Below, piece by piece: positions 1 to 8,541 of a stretch of DNA of 64,000 nucleotides. Numbering within the stretch: the first letter of the stretch is position 1; every line of letters begins with the position of its first letter. The stretch comes from Neptunicella plasticusilytica (GTDB lineage: Bacteria; Pseudomonadota; Gammaproteobacteria; Enterobacterales; Alteromonadaceae). Location: the NCBI RefSeq assembly GCF_047922965.1, contig NZ_CP150481.1, forward strand, positions 496,001 to 560,000, in the 5' to 3' direction. Made by a program: the position numbers and the translations under genes. Below the pieces are notes generated by a model. That model searched no databases. It was given only the letters and a program-made list of their open reading frames with translations, and had not been told where the DNA came from.

Positions 1-1800
1 GTCCCATGTCAGATAGACTTTAAGCAAGGAGGCTTAACTGTAAGTTGGGGTACTGAAATCACGCCGGAGAATGATCTCCAGCATATTCCCGATCAGGATT
101 CGCAGGTACCGTTAAACCAACCGATTTACATTAACAATAATACCAATGGTGCCTGTGCAGCCGATTTGGCAGGAAAAGCATTGATGTTGGCAGTTAAATG
201 TACCAATCCCGCCAGTTGTAATAGCGATATGCTTAATCTGTCAGGTGCTACTATCAATCAGCCTGAAAGTTATACCGATACTGGTATAGTATTTAACGCT
301 GATGGAAAAGCCGTTATCCCGGCTAACACAATCCGCTATGACGATGCTGGGCAAATTCAGCTACTGGTTAAAGACAGTGCCGAGTTGACTGCCGGAGCCA
401 GCAATGAATTTGTTGAAATGCCGAAACTTAAGCTGGAATATATCGCCAATGTTGCAGATCCTGCTAGCGATCCATTAATAACCGCAGGGATAAATTTCGG
501 ACTATCAATTACCGCTATTGGGCAACTTGACGTGGTAACACCTAATTATCAGCCTGGTCAGCTACAGTTAAAAGCGGATAGATTATCACCTACTGGGGTA
601 GGGGTTGAAGGCAGCTTGGTGATTTCCAATGCAACAGTAGCTGGACAAGACAGTATTACAACCGGTAGTGGCTATATCGATTTTGTCAATAATCTGGCTA
701 ATATCAGCTTAGGCCAGTCACAAGATTTGCAGGCTTATTATTCTGAAGTGGGTGAAATCAGTTTACAGGTGCAAGATAACAATTATTTGGCTCCTTTGGG
801 TCTTACTGTCGAAAGTCAAAATAGTTTACATCTAGGTCGTTTTATTCCGGCTTATTTTAGTATTAGCGACAATGCCCCCAAACTGGTTGAAGCCTGTACA
901 ACGGGACTATTCAGCTATACGGGACAACGCATTGCCATGACGCTTGATCCGACCATTACCATTATGCCCAAAAACGTGCTGGGGAATAATATCCATAATT
1001 ATATTGGAGCATTGAAAAAGTTGAATACCGATTCAGCCGACCCCGACGATGTTGTGATCAGTGAATTATCCATTTTTACCCAGATGCCGGATATCGATCC
1101 TCAAGAAATCGTCAGCCAATCATTAACCGGGGGAGAAATAACAGTAGCAATCGAACAGGATGATGAAGAGGAGGATGGAGAGCCGATTGGGGTGATATAC
1201 CAGAAACTGGCCACCCCCATTGTTCCTTTTGATGCTCACCTACAGATAGATTTTAGTGAAGAATATTTAACCGATACCGATGGTGTCTGTTATCAAACAG
1301 ATTATGATCCTGCAACCTCGGCAGGCTGCGAAAGGTATAGCATTGAAAATATTGATGGTGCACATTTACGCTATGGCCGCCTGGTGATGGAAAATACCTA
1401 TGGCCCAGAGACTGAATCGCTCTCCATTCCGATGTTTACCCAGTACTATAATGCCAGTGGGAACTGGGTACTGAATAGCGATGATAAGTGCACGCCTTAT
1501 GATTCGGCTAACGCGGTATTGGATGAAGAAAATTCGGAACTTGATCCTGCGGATATTCCAGCCAGAAGTGGGGCAGGAACATTTTCTGCTGGTAAACCAA
1601 CAAGCTTGTCCGATAGTATAAGTGTCGCGGCACCCGGAGAGGGAAACCAGCTGGAATTTCCGCTGTTGATGAATCAGCCCGATTATTTGTTTTTTGACTG
1701 GGACGGAGATGGTACTATTCAAGCGCCGTCAGCCATTATCACCTTTGGACAATATCGGGGTAATGACCGGATCATTAACTGGCGCGAAGTATTTAAATAG
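1..1800 (+). CDS. mshQ: MSHA biogenesis protein MshQ, C-terminal part (5' end outside window)
   Basis: The reading frame is open from base 1, so the true start lies to the left; 599 codons are visible. The protein is an extracellular/envelope-type beta-rich polypeptide with scattered cysteines and ends in the motif FGQYRGNDRIINWREVF, which is characteristic of the DUF6701 C-terminus of MshQ proteins. MshQ genes close the mannose-sensitive haemagglutinin type IV pilus operon in Vibrio, Shewanella and Alteromonas, and mreB normally follows nearby, as here. The role of MshQ is not well defined; it is thought to be a large surface or minor-pilin-like component. A TTG at 166 could be mistaken for a start, but the upstream codons continue the same protein. 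Confidence 0.85.
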   Translation, partial: VPCQIDFKQGGLTVSWGTEITPENDLQHIPDQDSQVPLNQPIYINNNTNGACAADLAGKALMLAVKCTNPASCNSDMLNLSGATINQPESYTDTGIVFNADGKAVIPANTIRYDDAGQIQLLVKDSAELTAGASNEFVEMPKLKLEYIANVADPASDPLITAGINFGLSITAIGQLDVVTPNYQPGQLQLKADRLSPTGVGVEGSLVISNATVAGQDSITTGSGYIDFVNNLANISLGQSQDLQAYYSEVGEISLQVQDNNYLAPLGLTVESQNSLHLGRFIPAYFSISDNAPKLVEACTTGLFSYTGQRIAMTLDPTITIMPKNVLGNNIHNYIGALKKLNTDSADPDDVVISELSIFTQMPDIDPQEIVSQSLTGGEITVAIEQDDEEEDGEPIGVIYQKLATPIVPFDAHLQIDFSEEYLTDTDGVCYQTDYDPATSAGCERYSIENIDGAHLRYGRLVMENTYGPETESLSIPMFTQYYNASGNWVLNSDDKCTPYDSANAVLDEENSELDPADIPARSGAGTFSAGKPTSLSDSISVAAPGEGNQLEFPLLMNQPDYLFFDWDGDGTIQAPSAIITFGQYRGNDRIINWREVFK

Positions 1801-1954
1801 GTTGTTAGTCATAATAGTTATGAGCGATACTTGCGCTTTTCTCTACAACTCAATAGCATAGGCGGTATTGTTGTACCCGGGTCGGCGTCCATGGGCAGCA
1901 AACCATAAAAACAATAAAGTAGTTTGCTTTAGCGCAAAAAGTTGGAATGGAATA

Positions 1955-3838
1955 ATGAATCGATTAGTACATTTGGCCGTGGCCGTAACACTCTTAACCT
2001 GTTCTGGGTTTGCCGTTTCTGCAAGTTTGACCGTAGCAGAAATCGAGCAACAGATTGAGCAAAAGCAGTCTGAATTTGATAATTACAATAAAAATTTGGA
2101 TATTGAAATTAACGCATCGCGCACATTGGAACAGGAGTTGGCCAAGTTGCGCAATAGCAGCGCAAAACTGGAACAGGAAAGATTGCGAGCGTTAAACGAA
2201 ATGAATCTGGCCTACGAAAAGCTGGTTGAAGATCCTTCTCTCAATATTGATTCTGCCCGCAAAGCCTATTCCTCAGCCGTTAAAGCCCACAAAGATAATA
2301 AAGACGCCATTACGCAAAAGTATAACGAATGGCAGACCCAACTGAATAAAGTTGAGCATGTGCGCTTAGCTAAACATAGCCTGTTAAACAAACTGGAAGG
2401 GCTGAAAGAACAATACAATACCGCTCGCGTGGATCGCTTATATCGCGAGTTTGGCCGTCAGGATACTATTCTGGTTAGTCATCAACTGACCTGTGATCGC
2501 GAAGAAACCATTGCCAAGTGTATGGAGCGCGGCAAAAATCTGGCTAAACAGAAAGCTTCCAAGCGCTTCCTGGATGAAGTGTATGAAGGTCTGACCGAAT
2601 CGGTTGAAGCCAAACAACACCGTCCATACTCGGACGGATACGTACAGATAGTGCGTAGTGAAGTGACCAACAACAGTTTTAGTGGTTTAGGTGATTTCTC
2701 GGTTAGCATGGCGGTTGAAATTAAAGGCACCCTTAAGCGTAATGAAGGTTGTGCGTTGTTGGGGCTGGATCGCCGCTACTGTGTAAGTCAGGAACAAGTT
2801 GCCCAGATTGCAGAACCGGACAGCAGCCAGTTGCTTAACGTTAGCACCGACGAATCGGTTATGTACGAATTAACCCTGCGTTCTAACGTTTATGATGATG
2901 AAGTGTTTATCGACGGGGTGAGCTACGGCTCTACCAAGTTGCAGATCATGTTGCCAGCCGGTAAACATGATATTGAAGTGGTCAAGCGTGGTTACCAGTC
3001 ACATGTACAAACCCTGGATATGACCCAAAGTACAACATTAAAAGTCGACTTGGAACGCACTCAATACGCCTTCAATAAAGGTGAAAAAATTCAGGACATT
3101 CTGGCCGGAGATATCGCTGGTCCTAATCTGGTGGTAGTGTCTGCCGGTACTTTTCGAATGGGTGACCTAAGTGGTGTCGGGCTGGATAATGAACGCCCGG
3201 TTGCAACCAAAGAAATTATTGAATCCTTCGGTATCAGCGAAACCGAAATAACTGTGGCCGACTTTAACAAGTTTGTCGAACAGACCAGCTACGTGACCGA
3301 TGCTGAGAAAGATCGTGGCTGCGCTTACTATGAAGGTGGTGAGCCGGTTTGGCGCGCCCAGCTTAACTGGCGTGCGCCAGGTTTTGCACAATCCAATACC
3401 CACCCGGCGGTTTGCCTGAGCATGAAAGATGCCCAGGCCTATGTAGATTGGCTAACCGAAAAAAGTGGCAACAGTTACCGTTTACCCACAGAAGTGGAAT
3501 GGGAATACGCAGCCCGTGCAGGCAAGGAGAGCGATTTCTGGTGGGGTGACAGCATAGGTATAGATAACGCCAATTGCGGCTGGTGCGGCAGTCAATGGTC
3601 AAATGTCAGCAGCGCGCCGGTCGCGTCGTTTAAGCGCAATGGCTTCGGACTATATGATACCGCCGGTAATGTGTGGGAATGGACCACCAGTGACAACTCC
3701 CAGAATGGCGCTGTTGTGCGTGGTGGAGCCTGGAATTTTGCGCCAAGATTGGCGCGCGTATCGACACGTATGGAAATGGATCCGGCGTTTCGTTCCAACT
3801 ACATTGGATTTCGTGTACTTAGAGAACAGCAAAAATAG
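1955..3838 (+). CDS. Secreted SUMF1/FGE-domain protein with coiled coil and PEGA domain
   Basis: Start chosen at ATG 1955 because it gives a clean signal peptide (MNRLVHLAVAVTLL...VSA); the frame is open further upstream. After the signal comes a long charged coiled coil (about residues 25-150), then a middle region, then a PEGA-type beta domain (EVFIDGVSYGSTKLQI..PAGKHDIEV, about residues 315-370). The last ~230 residues are a formylglycine-generating-enzyme-like (SUMF1/EgtB/PvdO) domain with GTFRMGD, RLPTEVEWEYAARAG, DTAGNVWEWT and RGGAWNF. Such domains either modify proteins or act as binding folds; the substrate cannot be read from sequence. It lies between mshQ and mreB in the same orientation. 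Domain assignment is firm, function open. Confidence 0.85.
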   Translation: MNRLVHLAVAVTLLTCSGFAVSASLTVAEIEQQIEQKQSEFDNYNKNLDIEINASRTLEQELAKLRNSSAKLEQERLRALNEMNLAYEKLVEDPSLNIDSARKAYSSAVKAHKDNKDAITQKYNEWQTQLNKVEHVRLAKHSLLNKLEGLKEQYNTARVDRLYREFGRQDTILVSHQLTCDREETIAKCMERGKNLAKQKASKRFLDEVYEGLTESVEAKQHRPYSDGYVQIVRSEVTNNSFSGLGDFSVSMAVEIKGTLKRNEGCALLGLDRRYCVSQEQVAQIAEPDSSQLLNVSTDESVMYELTLRSNVYDDEVFIDGVSYGSTKLQIMLPAGKHDIEVVKRGYQSHVQTLDMTQSTTLKVDLERTQYAFNKGEKIQDILAGDIAGPNLVVVSAGTFRMGDLSGVGLDNERPVATKEIIESFGISETEITVADFNKFVEQTSYVTDAEKDRGCAYYEGGEPVWRAQLNWRAPGFAQSNTHPAVCLSMKDAQAYVDWLTEKSGNSYRLPTEVEWEYAARAGKESDFWWGDSIGIDNANCGWCGSQWSNVSSAPVASFKRNGFGLYDTAGNVWEWTTSDNSQNGAVVRGGAWNFAPRLARVSTRMEMDPAFRSNYIGFRVLREQQK

Positions 3839-4036
3839 CCCGTCTCTGATACATCGCATCCCGGTTTAGCCGGGGTTCGCAGTTAAGAAAGACCATAGAA
3901 GCGCGTAATATAAACGGCAAACCGCTGTTTAAATGCGCTTTTTCCGTCTATGTTTATCCTGTCTATTGCCCTGCTTATGGGGCGTTGGTACAGTTGACGT
4001 TGTAATGAAATATCACTAACAGGACAGATTTTTTCC

Positions 4037-5080
4037 ATGTTCAAAAAGCTTCGCGGTATGTTTTCCAATGACTTGTCTATCGATTTGGGAACGGCTAATA
4101 CGCTGATCTATGTTAAAGATCAGGGAATTGTATTGAATGAACCTTCGGTTGTTGCCATTCGACAGGAAAGGGCTGGTGGGCCCAAAAGTGTCGCTGCGGT
4201 AGGACATGAAGCCAAGCAGATGCTGGGCAGAACGCCCGGTAATATCAAAGCTATCCGTCCGATGAAAGACGGTGTGATTGCCGACTTCCATGTGACCGAG
4301 AAAATGTTGCAGCACTTTATCAAACAGGTGCACGACAATAATTTCTTGCGTCCCAGCCCCCGAGTTTTAGTTTGTGTGCCTTGCGGTTCTACCCAGGTTG
4401 AACGCCGGGCTATTCGCGAATCGGCGTTAGGTGCCGGTGCGCGTGAAGTGTATTTGATCGATGAACCGATGGCTGCGGCGATCGGCTCCGGTTTGCCAGT
4501 GTCTGAAGCAACAGGTTCGATGGTGGTTGACATCGGTGGTGGTACCACTGAGGTGGCAATTATTTCACTTAATGGTGTGGTGTATTCCTCATCCGTGCGT
4601 ATTGGTGGTGACAAGTTTGATGAAGCCATCATTAACTATATTCGCCGTAATTTTGGCTCGTTAATTGGTGAAGCCACTGCTGAGCGGATTAAGCATGAAA
4701 TTGGTGCGGCCTATCCGGGTGAAGAGGTAATGGAAATTGAAGTTCGCGGTCGCAACTTGGCCGAAGGCGTACCAAGAGGTTTTACCCTCAATAGCAATGA
4801 AATCCTGGAAGCCTTGCAGGAGCCTTTAACCGGTATTGTTTCCGCCGTTATGGTGGCGCTGGAACAATCACCGCCGGAATTGGCTTCGGATATTTCCGAG
4901 CGCGGTATGGTACTAACCGGTGGTGGAGCCTTATTAAAAGATTTGGACCGTTTGCTGATGGAAGAAACCGGTATTCCTGTGGTAGTGGCTGATGACCCAT
5001 TGACTTGTGTCGCCAGAGGAGGCGGTAAAGCACTTGAAATGATTGATTTACATGGCGGTGATTTGTTCAGCTACGAATAA
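4037..5080 (+). CDS. mreB: Rod-shape determining protein MreB
   Basis: Bacterial actin homologue that polymerises under the inner membrane and directs lateral peptidoglycan synthesis with MreC, MreD, RodZ and the RodA-PBP2 complex. The 347-residue length equals that of E. coli MreB. Actin-family nucleotide-binding motifs are visible: DLGTANTLIY near residues 16-25 (phosphate 1), DIGGGTTE at 165-172 (phosphate 2) and LTGGGALL near residue 293. ATG 4037 has an AGGA about a dozen bases upstream. A strong hairpin separates it from mreC, which follows 88 bp downstream. Confidence 0.98.
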   Translation: MFKKLRGMFSNDLSIDLGTANTLIYVKDQGIVLNEPSVVAIRQERAGGPKSVAAVGHEAKQMLGRTPGNIKAIRPMKDGVIADFHVTEKMLQHFIKQVHDNNFLRPSPRVLVCVPCGSTQVERRAIRESALGAGAREVYLIDEPMAAAIGSGLPVSEATGSMVVDIGGGTTEVAIISLNGVVYSSSVRIGGDKFDEAIINYIRRNFGSLIGEATAERIKHEIGAAYPGEEVMEIEVRGRNLAEGVPRGFTLNSNEILEALQEPLTGIVSAVMVALEQSPPELASDISERGMVLTGGGALLKDLDRLLMEETGIPVVVADDPLTCVARGGGKALEMIDLHGGDLFSYE

Positions 5081-5085
5081 TCTCA

Positions 5086-5107
5086 GGTGGCGGCTTTAGC
5101 CGCCACC
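5086..5107 (+). terminator. Hairpin between mreB and mreC
   Basis: Perfect 9-bp GC-rich stem (ggtggcggc / gccgccacc) with a TTTA loop, 5 bases after the mreB stop. No T-run follows, so it is unlikely to be a full intrinsic terminator; it may attenuate transcription or protect the mreB 3' end, giving more MreB than MreCD. Structure is seen; role is inferred. Confidence 0.5.
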
Positions 5108-5168
5108 ATCACAACCGGAATACGCTTAACACCTCCGGGTGTGGCGAAGATAAAGATTTAGCACCCTG

Positions 5169-6035
5169 ATGAATACCCTTTTTGCTCGTGGACCTTCCTT
5201 ACAAAGCAGATTGTATCTGGCACTGTTTATGTCAGTCGTGCTGATGGCAGTGGACTTGCGTCTGGATGGCTTTAGCTCGGTGCGGATGTATCTCAGCTCT
5301 TTGGTCAGTCCCTTGCAATATATTGCCAATGTGCCCGGTGAATTGTTGAACTGGACCACCCAACGCGTCACCTCGCAGCAAAAATTGCTGGAAGAAAACA
5401 GCCGCCTTAAATCCCAACATATGATTATGAGCGAAGCCCTACAAAGGTTTAATTTGCTCGAAAATGAGAATGAACGTTTAAGAGCGCTATTAGGATCGCC
5501 GGTCAGAAAAGATGTGCGCAAGATGGTGGCGGAGTTAATGGCGGTGGACAACGATCCGTTCAGTCACCAAATTGTTATTAATAAAGGCGCGATTGACGGG
5601 GTCTACGAAGGCCAGCCGGTATTGGATGATAATGGTGTAGTCGGGCAGGTACTGCATGTTGCCTCAACTAACAGCCGGGTATTGCTGATTTCCGATTTTA
5701 CCCATGCGATTCCGGTACGGGTTGCCCGCAATGATGTGCGTGCTATCGCCTCAGGTTCAGGTCAACTGAATGCACTTATCCTCAATCATGTCCCGCATAG
5801 TACCGACATCGTGGTCGGCGATTTACTTTTTTCCTCGGGCCTGGGACATGTTTTCCCGGAAGGTTATCCGGTTGCCAAGGTAAGCCAGATTGAACATGAC
5901 GAAAGTCAGCCCTTTGCCACTATAGTTGCAACTCCGGTAGCGGAACTGGATCGCATCAAATACCTGTTATTACTATGGCCGCATGATTCACCCAGCGAAC
6001 CGGTACAAAAAAGGGTTGAATCTGATGAGTCTTAG
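5169..6035 (+). CDS. mreC: Rod-shape determining protein MreC
   Basis: Inner-membrane bitopic protein that forms periplasmic assemblies and couples MreB to the peptidoglycan synthase complex. It has a short cytoplasmic N-terminus, one membrane segment at about residues 17-33, a coiled coil at about 58-112 (EENSRLKSQ, ENENERLRALLG), and the beta-rich MreC core to about residue 275 including QPVLDDNGVVGQVLH and SGLGHVFPEGYPVAKV. The 288-residue length is normal. It overlaps mreD by 11 bp, indicating translational coupling. Confidence 0.97.
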   Translation: MNTLFARGPSLQSRLYLALFMSVVLMAVDLRLDGFSSVRMYLSSLVSPLQYIANVPGELLNWTTQRVTSQQKLLEENSRLKSQHMIMSEALQRFNLLENENERLRALLGSPVRKDVRKMVAELMAVDNDPFSHQIVINKGAIDGVYEGQPVLDDNGVVGQVLHVASTNSRVLLISDFTHAIPVRVARNDVRAIASGSGQLNALILNHVPHSTDIVVGDLLFSSGLGHVFPEGYPVAKVSQIEHDESQPFATIVATPVAELDRIKYLLLLWPHDSPSEPVQKRVESDES

Positions 6036-6507
6036 AGTTCGGGATTACGCGATATCCATCAGCATTCTTGTGGCGTTGATGCTGCAGATTATGCCATTGC
6101 CGATTTTGGTTGATACCTTTAGACCGGACTGGGTTTTACTGGTGTTGTCATACTGGACCCTGGCTTTGCCCACAAGGGTCAATGTCGGCATTGCCTTTTT
6201 GTACGGGTTGTTTATGGATATCCTGCTGGGAACCACCTTGGGTATTCATTGTTTTGCCATGAGCCTGGTGATTTTTATTCTGGCCGCCAATTATCAACGT
6301 TTACGCAATTATTCGGTATGGCAGCAGGCGCTGATTATGGGGGTCATGTCGTCGTTATATCACCTGGTAGTGTTCTGGTTGCAACATCTGCTGACCGACA
6401 TCTATTTCCTGTTTGATTATCTGTGGCCGGTGTTAACCAGTATGTTTTTTTGGCCATGGGTGTTTATGTTGCTACGTAAGACTCGTCGGCAACTTAGTGT
6501 AAAATGA
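6025..6507 (+). CDS. mreD: Rod-shape determining protein MreD
   Basis: Small polytopic inner-membrane protein of the elongasome, 160 residues with five to six hydrophobic segments. ATG 6025 is preferred: it gives MSLRVRDYAISISI with AAGGGTTG just upstream, and overlaps the mreC end by 11 bp. The frame runs upstream to 5983, but that would extend further into mreC with no membrane-protein content. The typical MreD stretch RPDWVLLVLSYW is present near residue 35. Its stop overlaps the maf start by 4 bp (ATGA). Confidence 0.95.
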   Translation: MSLRVRDYAISISILVALMLQIMPLPILVDTFRPDWVLLVLSYWTLALPTRVNVGIAFLYGLFMDILLGTTLGIHCFAMSLVIFILAANYQRLRNYSVWQQALIMGVMSSLYHLVVFWLQHLLTDIYFLFDYLWPVLTSMFFWPWVFMLLRKTRRQLSVK

Positions 6508-7085
6508 TCCTGCTGGCATCACAGTCTCCGCGTCGGGCAGAATTGTTGCGACAATTGAATGTCGATTTTGAGCGAGTGGCGGCCGAAATAGACGAGCAAC
6601 CATTGGTCAACGAAAAACCTGATGATTACACCTTGCGTATGGCGATCGAAAAAGCTCAAAAAGGCCAAGCGACCGAATTGGCACAACAGAGCAATAAACC
6701 GATATTAGCGGCTGATACCAGCGTTGTGGTCGAGCAGACAATATTAGGTAAACCGCAAGACAGGCAGGATTCTCTGCGCATGTTAAGTTTATTATCAGGT
6801 AGAGAGCATAAAGTACTATGTGCCGTGGCAGTTTATGGCAAAAATGGTTTGAAAACCGCATTGGTAGAAACCAGGGTGACTTTTAAACGCCTAACTCAGG
6901 CGGAAATGGACTGGTACTGGGAGAGCGGCGAACCGCTCGACAAGGCTGGCAGTTACGCCATTCAGGGGCTGGGCGGACAGTTTGTCCAGCTTATTCAGGG
7001 TAGTTACAGTGCGGTTGTCGGACTACCCTTATTTGAAACAGCAGAATTATTGCAAGCGGCAGGTATCAAACTTCATGAGCGCTGA
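6504..7085 (+). CDS. maf: Maf/YhdE nucleoside triphosphate pyrophosphatase (dTTP/UTP type)
   Basis: House-cleaning enzyme that hydrolyses non-canonical or excess nucleoside triphosphates (YhdE subfamily: dTTP, UTP and modified pyrimidine nucleotides) to monophosphate and pyrophosphate. The N-terminal signature LLASQSPRRAELL, the catalytic-region motif AADTSVVV (near residue 70) and DKAGSYAIQGLGGQFV (near residue 145) are all present; 193 residues is typical. It sits in the conserved mreBCD-maf-rng order. It overlaps mreD by 4 bp and rng by 11 bp. Confidence 0.96.
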   Translation: MILLASQSPRRAELLRQLNVDFERVAAEIDEQPLVNEKPDDYTLRMAIEKAQKGQATELAQQSNKPILAADTSVVVEQTILGKPQDRQDSLRMLSLLSGREHKVLCAVAVYGKNGLKTALVETRVTFKRLTQAEMDWYWESGEPLDKAGSYAIQGLGGQFVQLIQGSYSAVVGLPLFETAELLQAAGIKLHER

Positions 7086-8541
7086 GTTAATTATCAATGT
7101 GACCCCGTCTGAATCGCGGGTAGCGTTGATTGAAAACGGTATTTTGCAGGAAATACATGTTGAGCGACATACCAAACGTGGCCTGGTTGGCAATATTTAT
7201 CTGGGTAAAGTGAGCCGGGTATTGCCCGGTATGCAGGCCGCTTTTGTGGATATCGGTCTGGATAAAGCGGCATTTTTACATGCAGCCGATATTGTCGTTC
7301 GCAGTGAATTGGCGGATGAAGTAGATAGCAGCCAAATCCAGCAGCCGGATATCAAGGAACTGGTGCGGGATGGTCAACAAATTGTGGTGCAGGTGATTAA
7401 AGATCCCATTGGCACCAAAGGTGCGCGACTGACGACTGATATCACCATTCCGGCCCGTTATCTGGTGTTTATGCCCGGTGTTTCCCATGTAGGGGTATCG
7501 CAACGTATTGATGATGAAGCTGAGCGGGCTCGACTCAAGACTATCGTCGACAAATTCAGTCAAGGCGAAGGCGGTTTTATATTGCGCACGGCGGCAGAAG
7601 GAGTGGGCGAGAGCGAGCTGCAGCAGGATGCCGAATTTTTGCGGCGTTTATGGAAAAAAATTCAGGAACGGATAAAAAGAAAGAAAACCAATGTCCTGCA
7701 TGAAGATTTAACTCTGACCAGTCGTATTTTGCGTGATTTTGTTGGTGCTGAACTGGACAGGATCCGGGTCGATTCAAAGCTGGCGCTGGCCGAATTACAA
7801 AAATTCACCAAAGACTATGTGCCGGAATTGAACAAACTGCTTGAACATTATCGCGGCGACCGACCGATATTCGATCTGTTCGATGTCGAAAATGAAGTCC
7901 AGCGAGCACTGGAGAAGCGGGTTGATCTCAAATCCGGCGGTTATCTGATTATTGACCAAACCGAAGCCATGACCACGATCGATATTAATACCGGCGCGTC
8001 GGTAGGGCATCGTAATCTGGAAGAAACCATCTTCAATACCAACAGTGAAGCGACCCAAGCTATTGCCCGTCAGCTTCGTTTGCGTAATTTGGGCGGGATT
8101 ATCATTGTCGATTTTATCGATATGATCGATGAGGATCATAAACGTCGGGTACTACATAGCCTTGAACTGGCGTTGGCAAAAGATCGGGCTAAAACCAGTA
8201 TTCACGGCTTTACCAGTCTGGGATTGGTAGAGGTCACCCGCAAAAGAACCCGTGAAAGTTTGGAACATATACTGTGTGGCGGTTGTCCAGTATGTAAGGG
8301 ACGTGGTTTTGTCAAAACCGTCGAAACTGTCTGTTTTGAGATTATGCGCGAGATTGTCCGGGTCAATCGTGCTTATGCAGCCGATAAATTCGTCGTTTAT
8401 GCAGCGCCGGCAGTGGCCGACGCGCTGATGGGCGACGAGTCACATATGCTGGCCGAACTGGAAGTATTCGTCAGTAAACAAATCAAAGTACATGCGGAGT
8501 TATTGTATAGCCAGGAAAATTATGACGTGGTGATGATGTGA
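7075..8541 (+). CDS. rng: Ribonuclease G
   Basis: Endoribonuclease of the RNase E/G family, which matures the 5' end of 16S rRNA and degrades some mRNAs. ATG 7075 gives MSAELIINVTPSESRVALIE, the canonical RNase G start, and 488 residues (E. coli has 489). The S1 domain is at about residues 37-125, the catalytic acidic residues lie in TIDINTG and IIIVDFIDM, and the zinc-link motif is CGGCPVCKGRG near residue 400. There is no long C-terminal scaffold, separating it from RNase E. It overlaps maf, and its stop overlaps the GTG start of yhdP. Confidence 0.97.
   Translation: MSAELIINVTPSESRVALIENGILQEIHVERHTKRGLVGNIYLGKVSRVLPGMQAAFVDIGLDKAAFLHAADIVVRSELADEVDSSQIQQPDIKELVRDGQQIVVQVIKDPIGTKGARLTTDITIPARYLVFMPGVSHVGVSQRIDDEAERARLKTIVDKFSQGEGGFILRTAAEGVGESELQQDAEFLRRLWKKIQERIKRKKTNVLHEDLTLTSRILRDFVGAELDRIRVDSKLALAELQKFTKDYVPELNKLLEHYRGDRPIFDLFDVENEVQRALEKRVDLKSGGYLIIDQTEAMTTIDINTGASVGHRNLEETIFNTNSEATQAIARQLRLRNLGGIIIVDFIDMIDEDHKRRVLHSLELALAKDRAKTSIHGFTSLGLVEVTRKRTRESLEHILCGGCPVCKGRGFVKTVETVCFEIMREIVRVNRAYAADKFVVYAAPAVADALMGDESHMLAELEVFVSKQIKVHAELLYSQENYDVVMM

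Noticed and set aside
3860..3875. Terminator after the SUMF1 gene (cccgg-tttag-ccggg)
   Set aside because: Five-bp stem only and no T-run.
4120..4632. 170-codon open frame antisense to mreB
   Set aside because: Shadow of mreB codon usage; low-complexity translation with no start signal.
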